A DNA stretch of 64,000 nt from Pseudomonas putida (GTDB lineage Bacteria > Pseudomonadota > Gammaproteobacteria > Pseudomonadales > Pseudomonadaceae): positions 186,001-250,000 of the forward strand of contig NZ_JANHLC010000001.1 in assembly GCF_028682395.1 (NCBI RefSeq). The letters run 5' to 3'. Below are positions 27,145 to 36,830 of this stretch, piece by piece. Made by a program: the position numbers and the translations under genes. The notes under the pieces are model-generated. The model had not been told where the DNA came from. It saw nothing but the letters and a program-made list of their open reading frames with translations, and did no database searches. Each line of letters begins with the position of its first letter. The first letter of the stretch is position 1.

Positions 27145-28242
27145 TCATGGCCGGCCTTGCGGCTCGGGGTCGGCGGGTACGCTCGCGGGCGGCGTTGCAC
27201 TCGGTGCGGCGGGCGCCGGGCTGGAGCGATAGTCTGCGCGGCGCTTGAGCTGGTACTCGCGCACGGCCGAATTGTGGGCATCCAGATCATCGGAGAACAC
27301 ATGGCTACCATCGCCACGGGCGACAAAATACAGGCTACTGCCCGCGACCGGATGCAAGGCCGCATGAATGGCCTCGCGACCGACCATGGCAATGGGCGTC
27401 GGCGGAAGACCGGCAATAACATAAGTGTTGTAGGGCGTTGGTTCGCGCAGATGGGCACGGTTCAGCTTGCCGTTGTAGCGTTCGCCCAGGCCGTAGATCA
27501 CGGTTGGATCAGTCTGCAACGGCATGCCAATACGCATACGTCGCACAAAGACACCGGCAATCTGCCCACGCTCATGGGGCACCCCTGTTTCCTTTTCCAC
27601 CAGGGAGGCCATGATCAGCGCCTGATAGGGTTCGGTGTAAGGCAAATCAGGCGCGCGCTTATCCCACTCTTGAGCCAAAACATCTTCCAGGCGCTCGTAT
27701 GCCTTTTTCAGCAATTCGGCGTCGGTCATGCCCCGTACAAAACGATAGGTATCCGGGAAGAAGCGGCCTTCGGGGAAAACACCGGGGTGACCCAGCTTTT
27801 CCATGACCTCGCTGTCACTCAAGCCGGCCAGAGTCTGTTCCAGCTTTTCATGCTTGGCGAGCGCTGTGCGAACCTGGCGAAAGTTCCAACCCTCGACCAG
27901 CGTCAGGCTGTACTGAACCACCTCGCCTCGCTGCCAGAGGCCCAGCAGGTCGCGGACACTCATACCAGGGGCCAGGCGATACTCACCACTGTGCAGTGGC
28001 TGGCCGTCCAGGTTGAACCGCCAATACAGGCGCAGCCAAAACGCGTCCTGGACAATCCCGCTGGCCTGCAAACGATTGAAGGTACCGCCAGGCGTCGAGC
28101 CATTGGGGACATCCAACAATTGCTCCTGGCTCACGTCCAGTTTTTGCTCCAGCACCGAGTGCACCTTCCACGCCGCGCCAGCCAGCAGCAAGCCTGCCAG
28201 CACCAACGCGATTTCCAGCAGCACCAAGAGTTTACGTCTCAC
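27145..28242 (-). CDS. mltG: Endolytic murein transglycosylase MltG
   Basis: 365 residues. One membrane anchor (about 5-27, LLVLLEIALVLAGLLLAGAAW), then LysM-like and YceG catalytic regions. The catalytic Glu lies in IMASLVEKETGVPHERGQIAGVF; QTDPTVIYGLG and NTYVIAGLPPTPI are also conserved. The enzyme cuts nascent glycan strands at the outer face of the inner membrane. The C-terminal 30 residues are Pro/Ala-rich and probably disordered. GTG start, three bases after pabC. Confidence 0.94.
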   Translation of the reverse strand: MRRKLLVLLEIALVLAGLLLAGAAWKVHSVLEQKLDVSQEQLLDVPNGSTPGGTFNRLQASGIVQDAFWLRLYWRFNLDGQPLHSGEYRLAPGMSVRDLLGLWQRGEVVQYSLTLVEGWNFRQVRTALAKHEKLEQTLAGLSDSEVMEKLGHPGVFPEGRFFPDTYRFVRGMTDAELLKKAYERLEDVLAQEWDKRAPDLPYTEPYQALIMASLVEKETGVPHERGQIAGVFVRRMRIGMPLQTDPTVIYGLGERYNGKLNRAHLREPTPYNTYVIAGLPPTPIAMVGREAIHAALHPVAGSSLYFVARGDGSHVFSDDLDAHNSAVREYQLKRRADYRSSPAPAAPSATPPASVPADPEPQGRP

Positions 28243-28245
28243 GAA

Positions 28246-29061
28246 TCAGGCATCCAGTAGCACACGGGCAATGCGTTGCAGTTTACGGGTGAGCGGCCCA
28301 ACCGGCCAGCTCAGGTCGGCAAAAGCACGCACCGGCCAGACACCGTAGACGCTATTGCACAGGAAGATTTCATCGGCCTGGCGCAACTGCTCCAGGCTGA
28401 TATCGGTCACGCTGACCTCAAGCCCCAACTGCTCGGCCTGGGCCAGCAGCTCGGCACGCATGACCCCCGCCACACCGCAGCGACGCAAGTCAGCAGTGAG
28501 CAGCACGCCACCGCACACCAGGAAAAGATTGCTGAATACCCCTTCGATCACCCGCCCAGAAACATCCAGCATCAAACCTTCGGCATGTTCGCTATCGTGC
28601 CATTCGGCACGCGCCAAGACTTGCTCCAGCCGATTCAGATGTTTGAGGCCGGCGAGCAACGGTTGCTCGGCCAGACGTGTCGTGCAGGGAAACAAGCGAA
28701 TACCGTCTTTACCGTGGCTCGCCGGATAGGCCGCAGGCGGGCTGCCTTGCAGAATCCGTCGCGGCTGCGCGCCCACCACCGCTGCATAACCACGCAGGCT
28801 ATCACCGCGGGTGATGATCAGCTTGAGGACACCATTATCCAGACCGCCGGCATACGCGAGGATTTCAGCGCGAATCAGCCTCAGGTCAAGGGCAATGCCC
28901 AGGCGGGTACCGCCATCGCCCAGACGTTGCAGATGCCGCTCCAGCAAGATTGGCTGCCCGGCCGTGACGGCGATGGTCTCGAACAGACCATCACCGTAAG
29001 CCAGGCCGCGATCCTTGAGCGGCAGATCATCGACCGGAAGGCCGTCGACCCAGCTTTGCAT
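28246..29061 (-). CDS. pabC: Aminodeoxychorismate lyase
   Basis: 271 residues, fold-type IV PLP enzyme. Lys-containing segment RLAEQPLLAGLKHLNRLEQVLAR carries the cofactor Lys; DVSGRVIEG and the C-terminal DEIFLCNSVYGVWPV are typical. Makes 4-aminobenzoate from aminodeoxychorismate for folate. Its ATG overlaps the fabF stop in TAATG, so it is coupled to fabF. Confidence 0.93.
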   Translation of the reverse strand: MQSWVDGLPVDDLPLKDRGLAYGDGLFETIAVTAGQPILLERHLQRLGDGGTRLGIALDLRLIRAEILAYAGGLDNGVLKLIITRGDSLRGYAAVVGAQPRRILQGSPPAAYPASHGKDGIRLFPCTTRLAEQPLLAGLKHLNRLEQVLARAEWHDSEHAEGLMLDVSGRVIEGVFSNLFLVCGGVLLTADLRRCGVAGVMRAELLAQAEQLGLEVSVTDISLEQLRQADEIFLCNSVYGVWPVRAFADLSWPVGPLTRKLQRIARVLLDA

Positions 29062-30305
29062 TACTCGGCGAACCGGCGGAACACCAGGGAACCATTGGTT
29101 CCCCCAAAGCCGAAGGAGTTGGACAGCACCACATCGATCGGCATATTGCGTGCCTCGTGCGGGACGAAGTCCAGATCACAGCCTTCATCGGGCTCATCGA
29201 GGTTGATGGTCGGCGGAGCCACCTGGCTATTGATCGCCAGCACACTGAAGATCGCCTCGATGGCGCCTGCGGCGCCCAGCAAGTGGCCAGTCATGGACTT
29301 GGTCGAACTGACCGCCAGTTTGTAGGCGTGCTCGCCGAAGACAGTCTTGATCGCTTCAGCTTCAGCCAGATCGCCAGCCGGCGTCGAAGTGCCGTGGGCA
29401 TTGACGTACTGCACCTGGTCAGCGTTCAGGCGGGCATCGCGCAGGGCATTGGCGATGCAACGCGCCGCGCCTGCACCATCAGCCGGTGGCGATGTCATAT
29501 GGTAAGCATCACCACTCATGCCAAAGCCGATCAGCTCGGCATAGATGGTCGCACCACGCGCCTTGGCATGCTCCAGCTCTTCGAGTACCAGCGCACCGGC
29601 ACCATCGGACAATACAAAGCCATCACGGCCCTTGTCCCATGGACGGCTGGCACGGGCCGGCTCGTCATTGCGAGTGGACAGTGCGCGCGAAGCGCCGAAG
29701 CCGCCCATACCCAGGCCACAAGCCGCCATTTCGGCACCGCCGGCAATCATCACATCGGCTTCGCCGTAGGCAATGTTGCGCGCCGCCATGCCAATGCAGT
29801 GCGTACCGGTGGTACAGGCGGTGGCGATGGCGTAGTTAGGCCCCTGGACACCCAGATGGATGGACAGGAAGCCGGAAATCATATTGATGATCGAGCCTGG
29901 CACAAAAAACGGCGAAATCCGTCGTGGGCCCTGATCGTGCAGCGTGCGGCTGGTTTCTTCGATATTGGTCAGACCGCCAATACCCGACCCCATGGCCACG
30001 CCGATGCGCTCACGGTTGGCATCGGTCACTTCCAGGCCGGAATTACGCACAGCCTGAAAACCTGCCGCCAATCCGTACTGGATAAACAGGTCGAGCTTGC
30101 GGGCCTCTTTGACCGACAAGTATTCCTCGACGTTGAAGCCTTTTACCGAGCCGCCAAAACGGGTGGTATAGGCAGAAAGGTCCGTGTGTTCGATCAGACC
30201 AATGCCACTGCGACCAGCCAGAATGCCTTCCCAGGAACTCGGAACATCCGTACCCAGTGGCGACAACATCCCCATACCGGTGACTACGACGCGTCTACGC
30301 GACAC
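29061..30305 (-). CDS. fabF: Beta-ketoacyl-ACP synthase II
   Basis: 414 residues. Cys164 in [10 protein letters not shown] is the acyl site; the two histidines lie in [11 protein letters not shown] and [13 protein letters not shown]. Elongates acyl chains on AcpP and makes cis-vaccenate. The GTG start ([10 protein letters not shown]) follows AGGAGAGTGCT; an upstream ATG 13 codons earlier lies in the acpP terminator region and was rejected. A terminator separates it from acpP. Confidence 0.96.
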   Translation of the reverse strand: MSRRRVVVTGMGMLSPLGTDVPSSWEGILAGRSGIGLIEHTDLSAYTTRFGGSVKGFNVEEYLSVKEARKLDLFIQYGLAAGFQAVRNSGLEVTDANRERIGVAMGSGIGGLTNIEETSRTLHDQGPRRISPFFVPGSIINMISGFLSIHLGVQGPNYAIATACTTGTHCIGMAARNIAYGEADVMIAGGAEMAACGLGMGGFGASRALSTRNDEPARASRPWDKGRDGFVLSDGAGALVLEELEHAKARGATIYAELIGFGMSGDAYHMTSPPADGAGAARCIANALRDARLNADQVQYVNAHGTSTPAGDLAEAEAIKTVFGEHAYKLAVSSTKSMTGHLLGAAGAIEAIFSVLAINSQVAPPTINLDEPDEGCDLDFVPHEARNMPIDVVLSNSFGFGGTNGSLVFRRFAE

Positions 30306-30352
30306 AGCACTCTCCTTTATTCTATTGACGACACTTTGCATCACGCCTAAAG

Positions 30353-30387
30353 AAAAAACCGCACGCCATGATGGCAGTGCGGTTTTT
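30353..30387 (-). terminator. Terminator between acpP and fabF
   Basis: On the minus strand AAAAACCGCAC and GTGCGGTTTTTT flank a 12-base loop. It stands after acpP and before fabF, so it probably lets acpP be made in excess while some transcripts read through. Confidence 0.85.
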
Positions 30388-30416
30388 CCATGACAGCAAG
30401 CGACGATTACAAGCTA

Positions 30417-30653
30417 TTAAGCCTGGTGGCTAGTAACGTAATCGATTGCAGCTTGTACAGTAGTGATTTTTTCGGCTTCTTCGTCAGGGATTTCGGTCTC
30501 GAATTCCTCTTCCAGAGCCATCACCAGCTCAACGGTGTCAAGCGAGTCGGCACCCAGGTCTTCAACGAAGGAAGCGCTGTTGGTCACTTCTTCTTCTTTA
30601 ACGCCCAATTGCTCGGCAACGATTTTCTTGACGCGCTCTTCGATGGTGCTCAT
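30417..30653 (-). CDS. acpP: Acyl carrier protein
   Basis: 78 residues, strongly acidic. Phosphopantetheine attaches to Ser37 in GADSLDTVE. Carries growing acyl chains for the fab enzymes around it. AGGAGTGAAAACAAGGT before the ATG; own promoter candidate upstream and a terminator downstream, as expected for a very abundant protein. The AT-rich 190-base gap to fabG holds that promoter. Confidence 0.98.
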   Translation of the reverse strand: MSTIEERVKKIVAEQLGVKEEEVTNSASFVEDLGADSLDTVELVMALEEEFETEIPDEEAEKITTVQAAIDYVTSHQA

Positions 30654-30705
30654 ACCTTGTTTTCACTCCTAATGGACAAATTCAGGCAGCTGGCCAGTGG
30701 GTAAG

Positions 30706-30733
30706 TGTATAGAAAGGCTTTTCAGCTTTTCAA
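30706..30733 (-). promoter_or_regulatory. Candidate acpP promoter
   Basis: On the minus strand TTGAAA, 16 bases, TATACA, with initiation about 45 bases before the acpP ATG. Confidence 0.6.
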
Positions 30734-30844
30734 CTGAAAGCTTCCTCCTCGAACCGCACCCACCACCTGCCTATAAATTAATTGCAGCTTTATAACGGAT
30801 TTTAGACAGCTCGTATGACATTTTTTTGATGCAATCCGTCACAT

Positions 30845-31588
30845 TTAACTCATGTACATCCCGCCGTTCACCGGGATTGTAGCCCCGGTAACGTATGCCG
30901 CACCGTCCGACGCCAGAAAAGCGACCACTTGCGCGATCTCCTGTGCCTGCCCCAGACGGCCCAGCGGAATCTGTGTCAGTAGCGCTTCACGCTGTGCTTC
31001 CGGCAGTTCACGCGTCATATCGGTATCGATAAACCCAGGCGCTACCGCATTGACCGTAATCGACCGCGAACCGACTTCACGCGCCAGCGCGCGGCTGAAA
31101 CCTTCCAGACCGGCCTTGGCGGCGGCATAGTTTACTTGGCCTGCGTTGCCCATGGCACCCACAACCGAACCAATACTGATAATTCGCCCCCAACGCGCCT
31201 TGGTCATGCCACGCAAAACACCCTTGGAGAGGCGGAACAGACTGTTCAGGTTGGTGTCGACGACATCGTGCCACTCGTCGTCTTTCATGCGCATCATCAG
31301 GTTATCGCGGGTGATACCGGCATTATTGACCAGGATCGCCGGCGCACCGAATTGCTCCTGGATGCTCGCCAACACCGCCGCTACCGACTCATCGCTGGTG
31401 ACGTTGAGTTCCAGGCCCGTGCCCTGGATACCATGTTCCTTGAGGGTCGCCGCGATACGCTCGGCACCGGAAGCGGAAGTGGCGGTACCCACCACCACAG
31501 CGCCCAGACGCCCCAATTCCAAAGCGATGGCTTGGCCAATACCACGGCTGGCGCCAGTAACCAGTGCAACTTTACCTTGCAGACTCAT
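30845..31588 (-). CDS. fabG: 3-oxoacyl-ACP reductase
   Basis: 247 residues, short-chain dehydrogenase. TGASRGIG (11-18) binds NADPH; NNAG and the catalytic Tyr-x-x-x-Lys (NYAAAKAG) are present; the end reads PVNGGMYMS. Reduces 3-oxoacyl-ACP. AGGAGAAGCCTGC precedes the ATG at MSLQGKVALV. Sixteen bases after fabD. Confidence 0.97.
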   Translation of the reverse strand: MSLQGKVALVTGASRGIGQAIALELGRLGAVVVGTATSASGAERIAATLKEHGIQGTGLELNVTSDESVAAVLASIQEQFGAPAILVNNAGITRDNLMMRMKDDEWHDVVDTNLNSLFRLSKGVLRGMTKARWGRIISIGSVVGAMGNAGQVNYAAAKAGLEGFSRALAREVGSRSITVNAVAPGFIDTDMTRELPEAQREALLTQIPLGRLGQAQEIAQVVAFLASDGAAYVTGATIPVNGGMYMS

Positions 31589-31604
31589 GCAGGCTTCTCC
31601 TAAT

Positions 31605-32543
31605 TCAGACCAGTGCCGCGCGAGCGGCTTCGAAGGCATCCGGGGTATTCAGGTTGGAAGTGTTCACGCCATCGGCGCAACGCTTGTTCAGGCCCGCCAG
31701 GACTTTACCCGGACCGCACTCGACCAGTTCTGTCGCGCCGTTGGCCGCCAGGCACTGGACCGATTCGACCCAGCGTACCGGCTTATAGAGCTGTTCGAGC
31801 AGGTCACGCTTGAGTGTCTCGAGGTCGGCAGCCACGGCTGCGCTGACATTCTGCACCAAAGGGATCTGCGGGGCCTGCCAGTCGATCGCCGCGATCGACT
31901 CGGCAAAGCGCTCGGCAGCCGGACGCATCAGCTCACAGTGCGAAGGCACGCTGACCGGCAACGGCAAGGCACGCTTGGCGCCTCGCGCCTTGCACGCGTC
32001 CATTGCCCGCTCGACCGCCGCCTTGCTACCCGCAATAACCACTTGGCCAGGGGAATTGAAATTCACCGCACTGACCACGTCACCCTGGGCCGATTCGGCG
32101 CAAGCAGCAATCACATCGGCATCGTCCAGCCCCAGGATCGCCGCCATGGCGCCCTGCCCGGCCGGCACGGCCTCCTGCATCAATTGCCCACGACGCTCGA
32201 CCAGCTTGACCGCATCACCCAGGCTCAGGCTGCCGGCGGCAACCAGTGCGCTGTACTCGCCAAGGCTGTGACCGGCCACATAAGCCGGACGCGCACCACC
32301 TTCGGCCAACCACAGGCGCCACAGCGCAATGGAGGCGGCCAGAATGGCGGGCTGGGTTTTATCGGTTTGGTTAAGCAGTTCAACCGGGCCTTCCTGGGTC
32401 AATGCCCACAGGTCGTAACCCAAAGCCGCGGAGGCCTCTTTAAAAGTGTCGATAATCACCGGGTACTGCGCGCCCAACTCGGCCAGCATGCCGAGGGACT
32501 GCGATCCCTGTCCCGGAAAGACGAATGCGAGGGATGTAGACAT
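31605..32543 (-). CDS. fabD: Malonyl-CoA:ACP transacylase
   Basis: 312 residues. GQGSQ at 11-15, the nucleophile Ser93 in GHSLGEYS and the VSVPSHCELM segment with the catalytic His. Loads malonate on AcpP. 126 bases lie between it and the plsX stop; I see no clear promoter there. Confidence 0.97.
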   Translation of the reverse strand: MSTSLAFVFPGQGSQSLGMLAELGAQYPVIIDTFKEASAALGYDLWALTQEGPVELLNQTDKTQPAILAASIALWRLWLAEGGARPAYVAGHSLGEYSALVAAGSLSLGDAVKLVERRGQLMQEAVPAGQGAMAAILGLDDADVIAACAESAQGDVVSAVNFNSPGQVVIAGSKAAVERAMDACKARGAKRALPLPVSVPSHCELMRPAAERFAESIAAIDWQAPQIPLVQNVSAAVAADLETLKRDLLEQLYKPVRWVESVQCLAANGATELVECGPGKVLAGLNKRCADGVNTSNLNTPDAFEAARAALV

Positions 32544-32669
32544 GTAACAAGCCCCTAATAATCTGGTCGTCGAAGAATTGACGTTCCGCCAACGCGGACG
32601 CGAGAAACTGACAGTTGGATGGCTAAAGGTTCCCAGCGGTCACATTTAAGCACTTACCCAAAAAATCGC

Positions 32670-33680
32670 CTAAGACAGCAGATCTTCCAGGCGGCCATGC
32701 AAGCGCTCCGGCAGGTTTTCCTGAATCTCGATCAACGCCCGCTGAATCGCACTTTGAAACCCCTGCACGCCGGCCGAGCCATGGCTCTTTACGACAATGC
32801 CTTGCAAGCCCAGAAAGCTCGCACCATTGTGTCGGGCCGGCGCCAGATCGGCCTGCAGGCGCCTCATCAACGGCAATGCCAAAGCCCCCACCATGCGCGA
32901 CGCCAGGTTACGCTTGAACAGACGTTCGATCCGCGCCGCAATCATCGTGGCCAGACCTTCGCTGGACTTGAGCAGGATATTGCCGACAAACCCGTCGCAC
33001 ACCACCACATCCGCTTCGCCGCGATACAAGCCATCGCCCTCGACAAAACCGATGTAATTCAAGCCACGCGCCTGTTGCAGCAGGCTCGCCGCCAGCTTGA
33101 CCTGCTGATTCCCCTTGATTTCTTCGGTCCCGATATTCAGCAAGGCAACACGCGGACGCACGACCCCGAGCGCCTCGGCCGCCACCGAGCCCATCACGGC
33201 AAAATGCAGCAAGTGCTCGGCACTGCAATCAACGTTCGCCCCCAGGTCAAGCAACTGGCAATAGCCGGCCTCGGTCGGAATCGCTGCGACCATCGCCGGC
33301 CGATCGATGCCCGGCAGGGTTTTGAGGATGTAGCGCGACAAGGCCATCAACGCCCCGGTATTGCCCGCGCTGACACAGGCCTGGACCTTGCCATCACGCA
33401 ATAACTCCAGCGCCACGCGCATCGAGGAGTCCGGCTTGCCGCGCAAGGCCTGCGCCGGCCGCTCATCCATGCCGATAACCTGCATGGCCGGCACAATCGT
33501 CAGGCGCGAGCGATCCACAGCCGATTGGCTGGCGATCAGTTCTTCAATGAGGGAGGGTTGGCCGACAAGGACCAGGTGTAACGAGGGCGTAGCAGACAGG
33601 CAGGCGAGGCTGGCCTGGACAATGCTGCGGGGACCGAAGTCCCCGCCCATTGCGTCGATCGCGATGATCTGAGCGGACAA
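32670..33680 (-). CDS. plsX: Phosphate acyltransferase PlsX
   Basis: 336 residues. Conserved [12 protein letters not shown] at the N-terminus, [20 protein letters not shown] and [10 protein letters not shown]. Makes acyl-phosphate from acyl-ACP for phospholipid synthesis. The only start that keeps the conserved N-terminus is TTG ([13 protein letters not shown]), three bases after rpmF, with GACGAG upstream; the first ATG would remove ten residues including part of the motif. Confidence 0.95.
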   Translation of the reverse strand: MSAQIIAIDAMGGDFGPRSIVQASLACLSATPSLHLVLVGQPSLIEELIASQSAVDRSRLTIVPAMQVIGMDERPAQALRGKPDSSMRVALELLRDGKVQACVSAGNTGALMALSRYILKTLPGIDRPAMVAAIPTEAGYCQLLDLGANVDCSAEHLLHFAVMGSVAAEALGVVRPRVALLNIGTEEIKGNQQVKLAASLLQQARGLNYIGFVEGDGLYRGEADVVVCDGFVGNILLKSSEGLATMIAARIERLFKRNLASRMVGALALPLMRRLQADLAPARHNGASFLGLQGIVVKSHGSAGVQGFQSAIQRALIEIQENLPERLHGRLEDLLS

Positions 33681-33683
33681 GAT

Positions 33684-33866
33684 TTACTCGTCAGCGCCCT
33701 TGTCGATCACTTTACGGCCACGGTATACGCCTTCTGGCGATACGTGGTGACGCAGGTGAACTTCACCGGTGGTCTTTTCTACGGACAGAGTGCTTGCCTC
33801 GAGAGCATCGTGCGAACGACGCATGTCACGGGCGGAGCGGGATTTTTTGTTCTGCTGAACAGCCAT
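33684..33866 (-). CDS. rpmF: Ribosomal protein bL32
   Basis: 60 residues, basic, starting [20 protein letters not shown]. It lacks the zinc cysteines, as is usual in this genus. Lies between yceD and plsX, the order found across Gammaproteobacteria, linking ribosome and membrane synthesis. Confidence 0.97.
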
Positions 33867-33879
33867 AATTGATTAACTC

Positions 33880-34407
33880 CTAAACGTTTGGGTCACGCTT
33901 TAACTGCGCCAATACACTGAACGGGTTGGACCGCGTTACCTCGTCCTCGCTCGGCTCAGGCTCTTCGAGCCCGTCCGGCTGCTGGCATTCTTCCGGATGA
34001 TGAGCAGGCACAATGGGCAAGGCAAGCAAAAGCTCTTCCTCGATCAAAGCCTGCAGATCCAAAGGATCCTCGCCCAGTTCCAGCACGTCATAACCTTTCG
34101 GTAACGACTGGGTATTCGCACCCTCTTTCACCACAGCGTAACTGCATTCGCTGTGGATCGGCAGGGTGACCAGCTCAAGACAACGCTGGCAAACCATTTT
34201 GACTTCGACGTCGATAGCACTGTGGATAACCACAGATTTACGTTCGTCGCGCTCAAAAATGAATTTCGCCTGCACCGTACCGACAGTGTCGGAAAGCGGG
34301 TCGCAGAGTCTCTCCAAATCGGCCAGCAGCAGTTCACCTTGAAGGGTGGTGCCACGGTCAGCCAATTTGCGCGGGTCAACGTGAGGTGGAATCGGGTCAT
34401 TCAACAT
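33880..34407 (-). CDS. yceD: DUF177 protein YceD (23S rRNA accumulation protein)
   Basis: 175 residues. The family signature CQRCLE lies near residues 76-81, followed by YDVLELGEDPLDLQALIEEELLLALPIVP. YceD is needed for normal 23S rRNA levels in E. coli and plants. Starts MLNDPIPPHVDPRKLADRG, as in other Pseudomonas. The promoter -10 ends nine bases before the ATG, leaving no room for a ribosome site, so the mRNA appears leaderless. Confidence 0.94.
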   Translation of the reverse strand: MLNDPIPPHVDPRKLADRGTTLQGELLLADLERLCDPLSDTVGTVQAKFIFERDERKSVVIHSAIDVEVKMVCQRCLELVTLPIHSECSYAVVKEGANTQSLPKGYDVLELGEDPLDLQALIEEELLLALPIVPAHHPEECQQPDGLEEPEPSEDEVTRSNPFSVLAQLKRDPNV

Positions 34408-34416
34408 AGGCGCAGC

Positions 34417-34444
34417 ATTATAGGGATGCCCCCAGCCATGTCAA
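34417..34444 (-). promoter_or_regulatory. Consensus promoter of yceD-rpmF-plsX
   Basis: TTGACA, 16 bases, TATAAT on the minus strand: both hexamers are perfect. Nine bases separate the -10 from the yceD ATG, so transcription should begin at or within about three bases of the start codon. Confidence 0.88.
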
Positions 34445-34512
34445 AGGAAATTCAGCCCTGTCCGCCCGCTGACCAGCTGGCTAGAATCAGCGTCCATCTT
34501 CAGGAGAGACTC

Positions 34513-35091
34513 ATGCTGCCGCTGCTGCTCGCTTCAAGCTCGATATATCGCCGCGAATTGCTCGCCCGCCTGCGCCTGCCCTTTACTTGCAGCTCGCCGG
34601 ATATCGACGAATCCCCTCGCCCTGGCGAAACGGCCAGCGACCTGGTTCAACGCCTGGCACGCGAGAAGGCCCAAGCCCTTGCCGGTAGCCATGCAAGCCA
34701 CTTGATCATCGGCTCGGACCAGGTTGCCGTGCTCGATGGCCGCATACTCGGCAAGCCTCACACCTTCGCCAAGGCCTTTGAGCAGCTTAGCGCCGCCAGC
34801 GGCACCCGCGTAACCTTCCAGACTGGCCTGGCGCTACTCAACAGCCAGACCGGGCACTGCCAGGTAGACTGCATTCCCTTCACCGTTCATATGCGCGAAC
34901 TCAGCCCCGAGCGGATCACGCGCTATCTGCTGGCAGAACAGCCTTATGACTGCGCCGGCAGCTTCAAAGCTGAAGGCCTGGGCGTCAGCCTGTTTCAAAG
35001 CACCGAAGGACCCGACGCCACCAGCCTGATCGGCCTGCCACTCATCCGCCTGGTAGACATGCTGCTCACAGAAGGCGTCGACCTCCCCTAA
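34513..35091 (+). CDS. Maf/YceF-type nucleotide pyrophosphatase
   Basis: 192 residues. LLASSSIYRRELLARL at the start, IIGSDQVAVLDG in the middle and QPYDCAGSFKAEGLG near the end are Maf signatures. By position next to yceD and rpmF it is the YceF type, which hydrolyses modified nucleoside triphosphates such as 7-methyl-GTP. AGGAGAGACTC precedes the ATG. Divergent from yceD, convergent with sppA. Confidence 0.92.
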   Translation: MLPLLLASSSIYRRELLARLRLPFTCSSPDIDESPRPGETASDLVQRLAREKAQALAGSHASHLIIGSDQVAVLDGRILGKPHTFAKAFEQLSAASGTRVTFQTGLALLNSQTGHCQVDCIPFTVHMRELSPERITRYLLAEQPYDCAGSFKAEGLGVSLFQSTEGPDATSLIGLPLIRLVDMLLTEGVDLP

Positions 35092-35109
35092 AGCCCCACA
35101 CCCGAATTG

Positions 35110-35137
35110 AAAAAACCGGTCAAAAGACCGGTTTTTT
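35110..35137. terminator. Bidirectional terminator between maf and sppA
   Basis: AAAAAACCGGTC / AAAA / GACCGGTTTTTT, a perfect stem with T-runs on both strands, between convergent genes. Confidence 0.92.
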
Positions 35138-35154
35138 TCATACTCGCATCAGGT

Positions 35155-36144
35155 TCACCGCAAGCTTGGCCCCTGAAAGCCCATCCACATTGCCAGATGC
35201 TCGGCAACGCTGGCTCCCAGTCTTTTGGAGAAACGATCAAAAGGCGACTCCTGCACGGTAAAGTCCACCAGGTCCTTTTCACCGACCACATCACGCGCCA
35301 CCGAACTGGCACTGCCCAACCCATCGATCAACCCCAGCTGCAAAGCCTGCTCGCCGGACCAGACCAGCCCCGAGAACAGCTCGGGATGCTCCTTGTCCTT
35401 CAAGCGCTCACCACGCCCCTGCTTGACGCTGGCAATGAACTGACGATGAGTGGTGTCGAGCACGCCCTGCCAGAACTGCGTTTCATCGGGCTTTTGCGGC
35501 TGGAACGGATCGAGAAACGACTTGTGCTCACCCGAGGTGTAGACACGCCGCTCAACCCCCAACTTCTCCATCGCGCCAACAAAGCCGTAGCCTGCCGCTG
35601 TTACGCCAATGGAGCCCACCAGGCTGGCCTTGTCGGCATAGATCTGGTCCGCCGCACTGGCAATGTAGTAAGCGCCGGAGGCGCCCAGGTCGCTGATGAC
35701 CGCATACACCTTGGTATCCGGATGCAAGCCACGCAGGCGCCGGATCTCGTCATAGACATAACCCGACTGCACCGGGCTGCCGCCCGGGCTATTGATGCGC
35801 AGCACAATCCCCTTGACCCTGGGATCCTCGAAGGCCGCCCGCAGGCTACCGACCAGGTTATCGGCACTGGCCGACTCCTTGTCCGCAATCATCCCGCGCA
35901 GCTCGATCAAGGCCGTATAACTGGCACCGCTCGCGGCATTTTTTTCCATATCCATCAGTGGCGTGAACAGCGCCAACGCGACAAACAGATACACAAAGGT
36001 CAGCAGCTTGAAGAAGATCCCCCAACGCCGCGAACGACGCTGCTCCTGAACACCCACCAAGAGGGTTTTTTCCAGCAACTTCCAGCTTTTATCTTCGCCG
36101 CCCTCGGTGTTTGCCGGGGCCGGAGCCTTCCATTCGTCAGCCAT
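35155..36144 (-). CDS. sppA: Signal peptide peptidase SppA, short form
   Basis: 329 residues (MADEWKAPAP start, with GGGGTGAG upstream; a GTG two codons earlier is also open). One membrane span at about 44-64. The serine-lysine dyad is Ser156 in GASGAYY and Lys208 in TSGEHKSF, 52 residues apart as in B. subtilis SppA. RINSPGGSP is the oxyanion region. Degrades cleaved signal peptides. Follows the HAD gene after 23 bases. Confidence 0.92.
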   Translation of the reverse strand: MADEWKAPAPANTEGGEDKSWKLLEKTLLVGVQEQRRSRRWGIFFKLLTFVYLFVALALFTPLMDMEKNAASGASYTALIELRGMIADKESASADNLVGSLRAAFEDPRVKGIVLRINSPGGSPVQSGYVYDEIRRLRGLHPDTKVYAVISDLGASGAYYIASAADQIYADKASLVGSIGVTAAGYGFVGAMEKLGVERRVYTSGEHKSFLDPFQPQKPDETQFWQGVLDTTHRQFIASVKQGRGERLKDKEHPELFSGLVWSGEQALQLGLIDGLGSASSVARDVVGEKDLVDFTVQESPFDRFSKRLGASVAEHLAMWMGFQGPSLR

Positions 36145-36167
36145 GTCCACTCACCCCAATACCGTAT

Positions 36168-36830
36168 TTAAGCAACACCCCGGCCCAGCCAGGTCTGCAG
36201 CTCGGAAAAACGCTCTATCGCCAGCCGCGGCCGATAGGCCTGCAACGCCCCCAGATCCAGCGCCCCATAGCCTACCGCCACCGAATCCATGCCGGCATTG
36301 TTGGCCATTTGCAAGTCGAACGAGGAATCACCCACCATCAAGGCCTGGCGCGCCGCAACACCGCAATGGTCAAGAATCTGCTCTAACATCAACGGATGCG
36401 GCTTGCTGGCCGACTCATCCGCCGCGCGCGTGATATCGAAATAACCCTGCCACCCATGGGCGCCGAGCACCCGATCCAGCCCACGCCGCGCCTTGCCGGT
36501 AGCCACCGCCAGTTTGTAGCCCTGGCGACGAAACGCCTCTAGCGACTCGACCACACCGGGAAACAGTGGCGAGGGCTCAACATCCAGCGCCATATAGCTT
36601 TGGGCATAGCACTGACGAAACGCGACCAGCTCATCATCGCTGATATGCGGATAGAGACTGCGTATCGCCTCAGGCAAACCCAGGCCAATAATGCCTTTGA
36701 TGGCCAACTCATCCCGCGGTGCATAACCGAAAGTGACGGACGCCTCGATCATCGCCTGGACAATCCGACCAATGGAGTCGGCCAGGGTGCCATCCCAATC
36801 GAAAATCAGCAGCTGGTAATCAGGATGCAC
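36168..36830 (-). CDS. HAD-IA phosphatase
   Basis: 220 residues. Asp11 and Asp13 in [10 protein letters not shown] are the nucleophile and acid; [20 protein letters not shown] and [15 protein letters not shown] complete the HAD motifs. Similar to phosphoglycolate/pyrophosphatase-type HADs; the substrate is not known. GTG start overlaps the rluC stop by 11 bases, so it is co-translated with rluC. Confidence 0.9.
   Translation of the reverse strand: MHPDYQLLIFDWDGTLADSIGRIVQAMIEASVTFGYAPRDELAIKGIIGLGLPEAIRSLYPHISDDELVAFRQCYAQSYMALDVEPSPLFPGVVESLEAFRRQGYKLAVATGKARRGLDRVLGAHGWQGYFDITRAADESASKPHPLMLEQILDHCGVAARQALMVGDSSFDLQMANNAGMDSVAVGYGALDLGALQAYRPRLAIERFSELQTWLGRGVA

Noticed and set aside
29157..30350. 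397-codon frame opposite fabF
   Set aside because: Shadow frame; fabF is certain.
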